This document shows positions 1-6,017 of a stretch of DNA of 15,539 nt, piece by piece. A program made the translations under genes and the position numbers. Numbering within the stretch: position 1 is the stretch's first letter; every line of letters starts with the position of its first letter. The stretch covers positions 1 through 15,539 of the forward strand of contig CABUKW010000063.1 of assembly GCA_902492275.1 (NCBI GenBank). Reading direction: 5' to 3'. The notes under the pieces were generated by a model. That model was not told the DNA's origin, ran no database searches, and saw only the letters and a program-made list of their open reading frames with translations. This DNA comes from an uncultured Peptococcaceae bacterium. Lineage in GTDB: Bacteria; Bacillota; Peptococcia; Peptococcales; Peptococcaceae.

Positions 1-74
1 GGCAACACAAAAATTTTATATTTTTTTCATTGTCTACTTGACGGGTAGCACACCAAAGGCTCTGCCCATATTGA

Positions 75-1499
75 TTATACCCCGCAGCAGGTTCCGCAGC
101 AACTCATACCGCCGCTGTAGGGAACGCTGATTTGTTCCGGCTCCGGTATCGGTTCCCCAGCCTCTACCACTGTAATGCTGCTCCGAATCATACCCATCCA
201 ACAACTATAAGCAAAGGTTCCTGCTTCATCAGGTGTAAATTCAATAATATTCTCTCCATACTCCAACTGCTTTTCAATATCATATTCAGGAATTACCATG
301 CGATAATTGCACCCATTCAGGTCCCCCTTTTCAACTGTAATCACCCACTTTACAGGGACATCCTTTTGCACAGCAATGGGTTCATAACGGCCTCCCTGTA
401 GCGAGGTTCTTACAATTTGCACCCCATTGTCCATTTCTAGCTGCGCACCTGTCTGCGCAGCATTGGCCGTTGCAGCGTAGGAAACGCCCGCTAAAGCCAA
501 TCCACTATTCAGCATAGAAACGCCAAAGATAACCACCAACGCAGCGCCTGCTGTCATCACTTTTTTTGTAAACTTTCTACTCAGCACGGTACTCAAGAGA
601 CCTAATCCAAACAGCAAAGGCATCGTCCCCAGCCCAAAGAACAGCATAGCCAACGCGCCCTTTATCGGACTGCCCGATGATAACGCATACAGCTGCATGG
701 CCTGCAGCGGTCCGCAGGGCATGAGACCATTCAAAAGACCGATTACAAAGGGCCCTTTGCCTTCCTTCAGCGCATAAATTTTATGGCCAATCCCCTGCGG
801 CAGACGGAACTGCAATAGCCGCAAGCCTGGAAACAGCTGCAGCATATTGAGCCCCATTACAATCATAAAAACACCGGCCAAAACCTGAATGAGCCCCTTG
901 ATACTGCTGGAAAAACTAATTGCCATCCCCAAAAGCCCAATCAAAGCGCCAATTAATGTATAAGAGAGAATTCTGCCCAGATTATAGAGCAAGCTTGGCT
1001 TCAACGAAGCTGCCCTGTTTGCCGCGCAAACGCCTGGTTTAGCGCCATTCTGCATACACTGACTAAGATGAATCCCACCGCACATGGCAACGCAATGTAT
1101 AGAAGTGAACAGACCAATCATAAACAGCATACCATAGCCCATACCTGCTTTTGCCTCTGGAAACATGTAAAAAATATCTGTTATTCCAAACCAGCGCAAC
1201 AAATTATAAACGGCCAAAAGAACAATGAGCGCACCAGCCAGCTGCCCAACAGGCCGCAGCTTCTGATCAATACATTTCTGAGATGCAACCTCATAGCCTA
1301 AGCTTTGAATTTTTTCTGCAATCTCATCAGCAGAAATCAGGCTTTCCTCATAAATGATACGTGCTTTTCCGGCGGCATACTGCACCCGCGCCTCCTGCAC
1401 ACCTGGCATTTGCCTTAACAATCGCTCAATTTTCATCGCACAGCCTGCGCAGGTCATACCTTGAATGGTATAAATAATCTCTTGCTTATCGCTCCACAT
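75..1499 (-). CDS. HMA–TauE/SafE-like–cupredoxin fusion membrane protein, probable copper handling
   Basis: The 474-residue product has three parts. Residues 7-72 are a heavy-metal-associated (HMA) domain with GMTCAGC (Cys17, Cys20). Residues about 80-340 form a hydrophobic TauE/SafE (UreH-like) core of about six to seven helices with SIHCVAMC (Cys136, Cys140) and MPCGP (Cys262). Residues about 355-446 are a cupredoxin-like domain with NGC (Cys397) and YSCWMGM (Cys433, Met435, Met437), the residues expected to bind copper. The tail carries two adjacent Cys pairs (467-468, 471-472). Related Bacillota proteins are annotated as sulfite exporter TauE/SafE family or heavy-metal transport proteins; export or delivery of Cu/Ag is inferred, not shown. 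I chose ATG 1499 because AAGGAG sits 8 nt upstream. An in-frame ATG at 1571 lacks a good site and lies upstream of the likely promoter. It is probably transcribed separately from rlmH. Confidence 0.85.
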   Translation of the reverse strand: MWSDKQEIIYTIQGMTCAGCAMKIERLLRQMPGVQEARVQYAAGKARIIYEESLISADEIAEKIQSLGYEVASQKCIDQKLRPVGQLAGALIVLLAVYNLLRWFGITDIFYMFPEAKAGMGYGMLFMIGLFTSIHCVAMCGGIHLSQCMQNGAKPGVCAANRAASLKPSLLYNLGRILSYTLIGALIGLLGMAISFSSSIKGLIQVLAGVFMIVMGLNMLQLFPGLRLLQFRLPQGIGHKIYALKEGKGPFVIGLLNGLMPCGPLQAMQLYALSSGSPIKGALAMLFFGLGTMPLLFGLGLLSTVLSRKFTKKVMTAGAALVVIFGVSMLNSGLALAGVSYAATANAAQTGAQLEMDNGVQIVRTSLQGGRYEPIAVQKDVPVKWVITVEKGDLNGCNYRMVIPEYDIEKQLEYGENIIEFTPDEAGTFAYSCWMGMIRSSITVVEAGEPIPEPEQISVPYSGGMSCCGTCCGV

Positions 1500-1532
1500 A
1501 TCGACATCTCCTTCTCCGCTTTTCTTGTCTGT

Positions 1533-1541
1533 ATTGTAGCA
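1533..1541 (-). promoter_or_regulatory. Extended −10 promoter candidate for the HMA/TauE fusion gene
   Basis: On the minus strand TGCTACAAT (extended −10, 5 of 6 to TATAAT) lies about 33 nt before ATG 1499. No convincing −35 box is present at 17 bp, which is typical of TGn-type promoters. The short leader holds the AAGGAG ribosome binding site. Confidence 0.45.
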
Positions 1542-1582
1542 AAAAATTTTGGAGAAATTATGAAGACACAAAACAATCTGCG

Positions 1583-2062
1583 CTATTTATGATAAGGCTC
1601 GCCCTTGATAATGCGATAGCTGCGATATAACTGTTCCACCAAAATTAAACGCATCAATTGATGGGGAAAGGTCAGCTTGGAAAAGGACAGCAGCAAATCG
1701 GCCCGCTTTAAAATACCGGCGTCCAATCCTAAGGACCCGCCGATGACCAATGTAATATGACTTTTTCCCGCAAGCCCCAACTGCTCGATTTTTTCGGCCA
1801 GCTGTTCCGAGGTGAACATACGCCCTTCAATGGCCAACGCAATCAAATAGGTATCGTCCTTGATATATTTTTGAATGCGCTGCCCTTCTTTGGCCTTAAT
1901 CTGCAATTCTTCCGCTTCTGACGCGCCGTCGGGCGTTTGCTCGTCCGCCACCTCCACAATCTCTACTGTAGCATAGCGCTGCAGCCGTTTTAAATATTCG
2001 GCGATACCGTCTTTTAAATACTTTTCCTTCAGCTTTCCCACTGTAATAATCTGAAATTTCAA
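1583..2062 (-). CDS. rlmH: 23S rRNA pseudouridine-1915 N3-methyltransferase RlmH
   Basis: RlmH is a SPOUT-class methyltransferase that uses SAM to methylate pseudouridine 1915 in helix 69 of 23S rRNA on assembled 70S ribosomes. The protein starts KFQIITVGKLKEKY, carries the knot loop VIGGSLGLD, and ends with the canonical SKLTFPHQLMRLILVEQLYR...IIKGEPYHK. I chose TTG 2062 (159 residues, the usual family length). GGGAGGTGA sits five bases upstream of it, whereas the in-frame GTG at 2071 lies inside that ribosome binding site. It is followed after 83 nt by the copper-type fusion gene. The stop is TAG. The family is unmistakable; only the start is an inference. Confidence 0.96.
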   Translation of the reverse strand: MKFQIITVGKLKEKYLKDGIAEYLKRLQRYATVEIVEVADEQTPDGASEAEELQIKAKEGQRIQKYIKDDTYLIALAIEGRMFTSEQLAEKIEQLGLAGKSHITLVIGGSLGLDAGILKRADLLLSFSKLTFPHQLMRLILVEQLYRSYRIIKGEPYHK

Positions 2063-2141
2063 ACAAGTCACCTCCCAACTGCCTATTTTTCATTCTCACT
2101 TATTATCGTTCCAATAGCCCCTGCAAAACCAGGGCAGATAA

Positions 2142-2172
2142 CAAAAAGCCTGTAGTAAAATGCTACTACAGA
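2142..2172 (-). terminator. Intrinsic terminator after the recR–membrane protein pair operon
   Basis: A perfect 8-bp inverted repeat, CTGTAGTA/TACTACAG (2150-2157 and 2164-2171), has a 6-nt loop. On the minus strand it is followed by GGCTTTTTGTT. It sits 8 nt past the stop of the 2180 gene and separates that operon from rlmH. Confidence 0.85.
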
Positions 2173-2179
2173 CTTTCCC

Positions 2180-2539
2180 TTACGCCAACAAAAGAATACT
2201 CGCCACGGCCAGCGCTGCATTGACTGCTACACAGCAACGGGCCATGAGAAAATTTCTCCTGCGCAAAACGATGGCCGCCACACTCAAAAGCAATAACAGC
2301 AAGCCGCTCAGCAACGCCGCCGGATTGTTAAGCCCCAGCAGCAACAAAAAACAGGCCGTCAACACAAAGTAAAGCTGACACAGCACCATAACGCCTGCTC
2401 GCTGCAACACGCAGCCCTTGCAGAACAAAACGACCGCTGCGCAAACAACGCTGCATACAAGGACAGCCGCTATCAGAGCAGAACGGTCATAGCCAATCCA
2501 CACACCCCAACCAGACGAATCTGCCAGCGATGTTTCCAT
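2180..2539 (-). CDS. Small four-helix membrane protein, paralogue of the preceding gene
   Basis: This 119-residue protein of unknown function is almost entirely hydrophobic. It has four predicted membrane segments at about residues 20-40, 50-70, 74-92 and 100-118, and Arg clusters before helix 4 (LRRRNF). It is clearly a paralogue of the gene at 2586-2951: LQRxxVMxxxQxYxVLTA and the RRxNF..AR.C.AV block align in the same order and spacing. ATG 2539 has AAGGAGG 10 nt upstream. It lies 46 nt after its paralogue and ends just before the terminator. In Bacilli and Clostridia recR is often followed by yaaL and bofA; the BofA motif is not visible here, so I make no functional call. Confidence 0.75.
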   Translation of the reverse strand: METSLADSSGWGVWIGYDRSALIAAVLVCSVVCAAVVLFCKGCVLQRAGVMVLCQLYFVLTACFLLLLGLNNPAALLSGLLLLLLSVAAIVLRRRNFLMARCCVAVNAALAVASILLLA

Positions 2540-2570
2540 GTCAGCACCGCCTCCTTTCCGTCACAACAAA

Positions 2571-2588
2571 TAAAAAGCTGTCGCTTTA
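2571..2588 (-). terminator. Weak hairpin plus T-run between the two membrane protein genes
   Basis: AAAGC-GACA-GCTTT (stem 2574-2578/2583-2587) overlaps the stop codon of the upstream gene and runs into TTTTTATTTG on the minus strand. With a 5-bp stem it would be a partial terminator or attenuator at most. Confidence 0.3.
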
Positions 2589-2951
2589 GAATAATAAAAT
2601 CGCGCAGGCTGCCACCACCGATCCCACAGCGATACAATAACGGGCAGCGCGGAAATTATTTTTGCGAAAGAACACAGGCGCTATGCCCAGCGCAAACACC
2701 AAAAAGCCTGCCACCTGCGCCACAATACGGTCTCCGGCTACAGACAACTGCAGCAGCGCCGTCAGCACCAGATAAACCTGACTAATCAGCATTACACTGG
2801 AACGCTGCAGCGTTTCGCCGCCATGCAATAACGCCGCCATCACACAGAGTAAACTGCACAGCATAACACCCAATAACATCACAATTGCCAAAAACGGCGC
2901 CTCTGCAAAAGGACCGGAAACGGCAACCGCCACAACATTTGCTTGACCCAT
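2586..2951 (-). CDS. Small four-helix membrane protein, first of a tandem paralogous pair
   Basis: This 121-residue hydrophobic protein of unknown function has four predicted membrane segments at about residues 20-43, 50-70, 76-94 and 102-120. It shares the LQRSSVM..QVYLVLTA and FRKNNFRAARYCIAV blocks with the next gene, so the two arose by duplication and then diverged strongly. I chose ATG 2951, which has AAGGAG 8 nt upstream; an in-frame GTG at 2960 overlaps the ribosome binding site. It begins 12 nt after the recR stop and is probably cotranscribed with ybaB and recR. No enzymatic motif is visible. Confidence 0.75.
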   Translation of the reverse strand: MGQANVVAVAVSGPFAEAPFLAIVMLLGVMLCSLLCVMAALLHGGETLQRSSVMLISQVYLVLTALLQLSVAGDRIVAQVAGFLVFALGIAPVFFRKNNFRAARYCIAVGSVVAACAILLF

Positions 2952-2963
2952 AATAAACACTCC

Positions 2964-3566
2964 TTATATTTCCCAGCGACCTTCAAAGGCCCGCGCTAGG
3001 GTAACTTCATCAGCGTATTGAATATCGCCGCCCACAGGCAAGCCCTGTGCGATACGGGTCACTTTTACGCCTAACGGCTTTAATAGATTACTGAGGTACA
3101 TAGATGTTGCTTCGCCTTCAATACTGGTATTGGTTGCTATGATGATTTCTTCGACTGGATGCTCCTGCAGCCGCTGCAAAAGCTCCTTTATTTTCAGCTG
3201 CTCCGGACCAATGCCGTCCATCGGCGAGATGGCGCCGTGCAGCACGTGATACAAACCATGAAACTGATTGGCCCGTTCCAAGGCCAACACATCGCGGGCG
3301 TCTTCCACCACGCAGATAATAGAACTGTCTCGATTGGGATTGCTGCAAATAGGACACAGCTCCTGGTCGGTTAAATTATAACAGCATTTGCAATAATGAA
3401 TTTTTTCTTTGGCCTCTATAATGGCACTGGCCAGCAAACGAGCCTCTTTCTCCGGCTGCTTCAAAATATGAAACGCCAGCCGCTGCGCAGACTTGCGGCC
3501 AATACCGGGCAGCTTGGCCAGTTGATCCACCAAATTGCCCAGCGCGTCGGAATAACCGCTGCTCAT
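2964..3566 (-). CDS. recR: Recombination mediator protein RecR
   Basis: RecR works with RecO and RecF in loading RecA at single-strand gaps. The 200-residue protein has the standard order: helix-hairpin-helix region LAKLPGIGRKSAQRLAFHIL (residues 17-36), a C4 zinc finger (Cys59, Cys62, Cys71, Cys74), a Toprim domain starting at CVVEDARD (about 85-176), and the C-terminal GLPVGGDIQYADEVTL with AFEGR. Length and motifs match the family fully. Its ATG shares one base with the ybaB stop (TAATG), indicating translational coupling. It lies in the usual dnaX-ybaB-recR order. Confidence 0.98.
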   Translation of the reverse strand: MSSGYSDALGNLVDQLAKLPGIGRKSAQRLAFHILKQPEKEARLLASAIIEAKEKIHYCKCCYNLTDQELCPICSNPNRDSSIICVVEDARDVLALERANQFHGLYHVLHGAISPMDGIGPEQLKIKELLQRLQEHPVEEIIIATNTSIEGEATSMYLSNLLKPLGVKVTRIAQGLPVGGDIQYADEVTLARAFEGRWEI

Positions 3567-3892
3567 TAGAACAAACCGCCCATGCCGCCAGGCATTTTAA
3601 TGCCGGCTGTCAGCTTGCCCATTTCTGTGTTCACCATATCCTGCGCCTTCCGCAATGCTTCATTGACAGCGGCCAGCACCAAATCCTGCACCATTTCCGG
3701 ATCATCCGGATCCAGCACTTCCGGCTTGATTTCCACAGACAGCACTTCATTGGCGCCATTGACAACCACCTTCACCACACCGCCGCCGGCAGTGGCTTCC
3801 ACCGGAGTCTGCGCCAGTTCTTCCTGCAGCTTCGCCATTTTATTCTGCATCTGCTGCATTTGCTTCATCATTTTTTGCATATTTGCACCCAT
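3566..3892 (-). CDS. ybaB: YbaB/EbfC family nucleoid-associated DNA-binding protein
   Basis: This is a 108-residue member of the YbaB/EbfC family, a small dimeric DNA-binding, nucleoid-associated protein encoded next to recR in most bacteria. It has the Met/Gln-rich N-terminal helix (MQKMMKQMQQMQNKMAKLQEEL), a central GGGVVKVVVNGANEVLSVEI strand region, and the Gly/Met-rich tail GIKMPGGMGGLF. ATG 3892 has AGGAGGA 8 nt upstream. The stop overlaps the recR start by one base. Unusually, about 440 nt of repeat-rich sequence separates it from dnaX. No strong promoter is visible upstream; a TATAAA-like −10 near 3920 is only suggestive. Confidence 0.96.
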   Translation of the reverse strand: MGANMQKMMKQMQQMQNKMAKLQEELAQTPVEATAGGGVVKVVVNGANEVLSVEIKPEVLDPDDPEMVQDLVLAAVNEALRKAQDMVNTEMGKLTAGIKMPGGMGGLF

Positions 3893-4057
3893 TTTTTAAA
3901 TCCTCCTAAAAATAAAAATTTATAGAAATAAAAGTTTCCCCTAAAACCAATCAAACAGTGCCGCCATGATATGACTGCACCAAGAACGTAAGAATTTTTT
4001 CGTGCGGCAAAGCCGCTGACAAAAACAAGCCCAAGGACACAATTATTTTTGTCTGAC

Positions 4058-4085
4058 AAGGCAGTCGCCAAAACGGCGACGCCTT
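4058..4085. repeat. GC-rich hairpin with a single bulged A
   Basis: AAGGC + A bulge + GTCGCC (4058-4069) pairs with GGCGAC + GCCTT (4075-4085) across a loop of AAAAC, giving 11 bp. It starts in the tail of the first GTCTGACAAGGCAGT unit. No T-run follows on either strand. Confidence 0.8.
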
Positions 4086-4120
4086 ACCCTTATTGCATCA
4101 GGAACGTAGGAATTTTTTCG

Positions 4121-4204
4121 TGTGGCAAGGCCGCTGACAAATTTGTGACGCGACGCGTACTTGATTGTACGCGAGCGAGCGAATTTGTCAGCAACACCGC
4201 CACA
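4121..4204. repeat. Large imperfect palindrome 1
   Basis: Two 23-nt arms (4121-4143 and 4182-4204) match at 18 of 23 positions when one is reverse-complemented, including a perfect 11-bp block GCTGACAAATT/AATTTGTCAGC. The centre contains a second stem, GCGTAC-TTGATT-GTACGC, followed by GAGCGAGC. Confidence 0.85.
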
Positions 4205-4233
4205 AAACCAAGCCCAAGGACACAATTATTTTT

Positions 4234-4323
4234 TTGTCTGACAAGGCAGTTGTGAAAACGGCGATGCGAGACTATACAGATTGTATGCGAGCGAGCCGTT
4301 TTTACAACAACACAGTCAGACAA
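4234..4323. repeat. Large imperfect palindrome 2
   Basis: Arms of 28 nt (4234-4261 and 4296-4323) match at 22 of 28 positions, with perfect outer TTGTCTGAC/GTCAGACAA and near-perfect inner GTTGTGAAAACGG/CCGTTTTTACAAC. The centre has GCGATGCG...GATTGTATGCGAGCGAGC, closely related to the centre of palindrome 1. It begins 15 nt beyond the dnaX stop. Confidence 0.85.
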
Positions 4324-4337
4324 GAAAAGAATGTGGC

Positions 4338-5879
4338 CTAATCTTTAAGCTCGATTGTTACCCCCGCTCCGAATAACCTCCTCGCCTCATCAGCCAAGGT
4401 CAGCTCCTGTTTGATATGTCCCGCTTCATTTTCCAGTTCCACAACTACTTTCGCCGGCTGGCCGGTCAACTGACTGACAACCTGACCGATTAGCCGCAGA
4501 TTGTCCTCCTGATTGACCGTATTGTAATGAAATTTATATTGATGGTTAAATCGTAAAATCAACTCGCCGTTTTGAAAAGCAGCCGGTTTGGCCTCCGATA
4601 AAAAGGCATGGAGCTTCACGCTTTTGCCCTTAATTTGGTTCATCACTTCAGCCCACTGCTGCAGCAATTCCTCGCTGGCTATCAGCTTTTGCACCGGTTT
4701 CGCCGGAGCCTCTGCCTGCTGCGCCTTTTGCGCGGCGCGCCCTGCCGGTTTGGCCGTTGCCGCAACCTGCGCCGGTTGGCTGGATACTGGCTCTAAGCCT
4801 TGAATCATCAAATCGACAAAGGCTGCCTCCAGTAAAATTTGCGGCTGATTGGAATAACGCAAATCTTTTTCCGCAGCCGCCAGCCGATTAATCATACGGC
4901 CCAAAAATTCCACCGGCAGCGCCTTAGCCTGCTCCCGCGCTTTGCCAATACTATCCGGCGATAATTCGATGAGCTGCTCTTTCGGCGCCACCTTCAACAG
5001 CAACAACTGCCGGCAATACTGAATACAATCCCGCAAAATTTGCTTGATATCCTTACCCTGCTGCACAAAATCGTTAAGCAGCAAAAATAGCTGGCTATAA
5101 TCCTGTCCGGTAACGGCGTCCACCAAAGCTGCGGTAGCCTCCTCGCTGACCGTGCCCAGCACCAGCTCCACATGCTCCAGCTCAATGCGGCTTCCCGCAA
5201 AAGCAATGCACTGATCCAGCACACTGATGGCGTCCCGCATACCGCCCGCCGCTTTACGGGCAATGGCCGATAAGGCATCGTCGGAAATTTCCACGCCCTC
5301 TTCCTTCACAATATCGGCTAAATGATCCCGAATTTCCGCCGTATTAATTTTGCGGAAATCAAAACGCTGACAGCGGGATAAAATGGTCAACGGAATTTTT
5401 TGCGGCTCGGTGGTAGCCAAAACAAACAGCACATGGGCTGGCGGTTCCTCCAAGGTTTTCAGCAGCGCATTAAAAGCCTCGTTGGTCAGCATATGGACTT
5501 CGTCGATGATATACACCTTGCGCTTGCCCTGCGACGGCGCAAATCGCACCTTATCGCGCAAATCGCGAATTTCGTCGATGCCGCGGTTGCTGGCCGCGTC
5601 GATTTCCAACACATCCAAAAAGCTGTCCTCATTGATGGCCCGACAGTTGGCGCACTGATTACAAGGCTCGCCGTTCTGCAAATCCAGGCAGTTTACTGCC
5701 TTGGCCAGAATCTTTGCCGAGCTGGTTTTCCCCGTTCCGCGGGGGCCGCAGAATAAATAGGCGTGGGCCAGCCGCTCCGTTACGATGGCATTTTTTAAAG
5801 TTGTACTGATATGATCCTGTCCCCGCACTTCTGCAAAGGTTTGGGGACGGAATACACGATACAGAGCGCGATAACTCAT
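4338..5879 (-). CDS. dnaX: DNA polymerase III subunit tau (DnaX)
   Basis: DnaX is the clamp-loader ATPase that opens the beta clamp and couples polymerase cores at the fork. The 513-residue protein has a RuvB-like AAA+ module: Walker A GPRGTGKT (45-52), zinc-binding cysteines (Cys64, 73, 76, 79), Walker B VYIIDEVH (Asp126, Glu127), LATTEPQKIP and the SRC arginine finger (168-170), and sensor 2 GGMRDA. Domain III follows to about residue 360. After a short Ala/Lys/Gln-rich linker comes a C-terminal domain (about 400-513) typical of tau-length forms in Bacillota. I see no slippery poly-A site at the position where a gamma-producing frameshift would be expected. ATG 5879 has AGAGGTG upstream. 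Its own promoter lies at 5931-5960. Confidence 0.97.
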   Translation of the reverse strand: MSYRALYRVFRPQTFAEVRGQDHISTTLKNAIVTERLAHAYLFCGPRGTGKTSSAKILAKAVNCLDLQNGEPCNQCANCRAINEDSFLDVLEIDAASNRGIDEIRDLRDKVRFAPSQGKRKVYIIDEVHMLTNEAFNALLKTLEEPPAHVLFVLATTEPQKIPLTILSRCQRFDFRKINTAEIRDHLADIVKEEGVEISDDALSAIARKAAGGMRDAISVLDQCIAFAGSRIELEHVELVLGTVSEEATAALVDAVTGQDYSQLFLLLNDFVQQGKDIKQILRDCIQYCRQLLLLKVAPKEQLIELSPDSIGKAREQAKALPVEFLGRMINRLAAAEKDLRYSNQPQILLEAAFVDLMIQGLEPVSSQPAQVAATAKPAGRAAQKAQQAEAPAKPVQKLIASEELLQQWAEVMNQIKGKSVKLHAFLSEAKPAAFQNGELILRFNHQYKFHYNTVNQEDNLRLIGQVVSQLTGQPAKVVVELENEAGHIKQELTLADEARRLFGAGVTIELKD

Positions 5880-5930
5880 AACTGCACCTCTTTCTAGTAT
5901 AACTTCTGCATATTCTACTCACTGCTTTTT

Positions 5931-5960
5931 ATTATAGCATGCTAGGCGGCTGTGAAACAA
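5931..5960 (-). promoter_or_regulatory. Promoter upstream of dnaX
   Basis: Minus strand: TTGTTT (5955-5960), an 18-bp spacer, and a consensus TATAAT (5931-5936) preceded by TGC, making it an extended −10. The predicted start would give a leader of about 45 nt. It lies between cls and dnaX, so dnaX need not depend on readthrough from cls. Confidence 0.7.
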
Positions 5961-6017
5961 GCCTGCATTCTGTCTCCTTTTCTTTTTTGCCGTATTAGCA
6001 GGCAAAGCCAAGCGAGC

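Larger units (their letters stand above)
3900..4337. repeat. Mosaic of direct repeats and palindromes between dnaX and ybaB
   Basis: This non-coding 438-bp gap is almost wholly repetitive from 3977 on. A 47-bp unit occurs twice (3977-4023 and 4095-4141) with about five differences, all transitions. A second unit of about 40 bp, starting CAAGCCCAAGGACACAATTA and ending GTCTGACAAGGCAGT, occurs at 4026-4065 and 4209-4250. Between and after these lie three hairpins listed separately. Short open frames here have no ribosome binding site and follow the repeats, so I regard them as spurious. It resembles a dispersed intergenic palindrome (REP- or MITE-like) cluster. No T-run follows any arm on either strand, so classical termination is not evident. 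Confidence 0.85.

Noticed and set aside
2160..2372. Plus-strand open frame opposite the small membrane protein gene
   Set aside because: It is antisense to a gene with a strong ribosome binding site and a clear paralogue, and it has no binding site of its own.
3868..4323. Several overlapping open frames of 60-77 codons on both strands in the dnaX-ybaB gap
   Set aside because: They follow the direct repeats and palindromes, have no ribosome binding sites, and occur in both directions, so they are by-products of repeat sequence.
4338..5879. Programmed frameshift in dnaX to make a gamma subunit
   Set aside because: The only A6 run on the coding strand (near 5395) lies early in the ATPase domain at an ordinary Gln-Lys-Ile stretch, with no suitable slippery site near the end of domain III.
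5961..6017. Terminator between cls and dnaX
   Set aside because: TTTGCC/GGCAAA can pair but is followed by A-rich, not T-rich, sequence on the minus strand.
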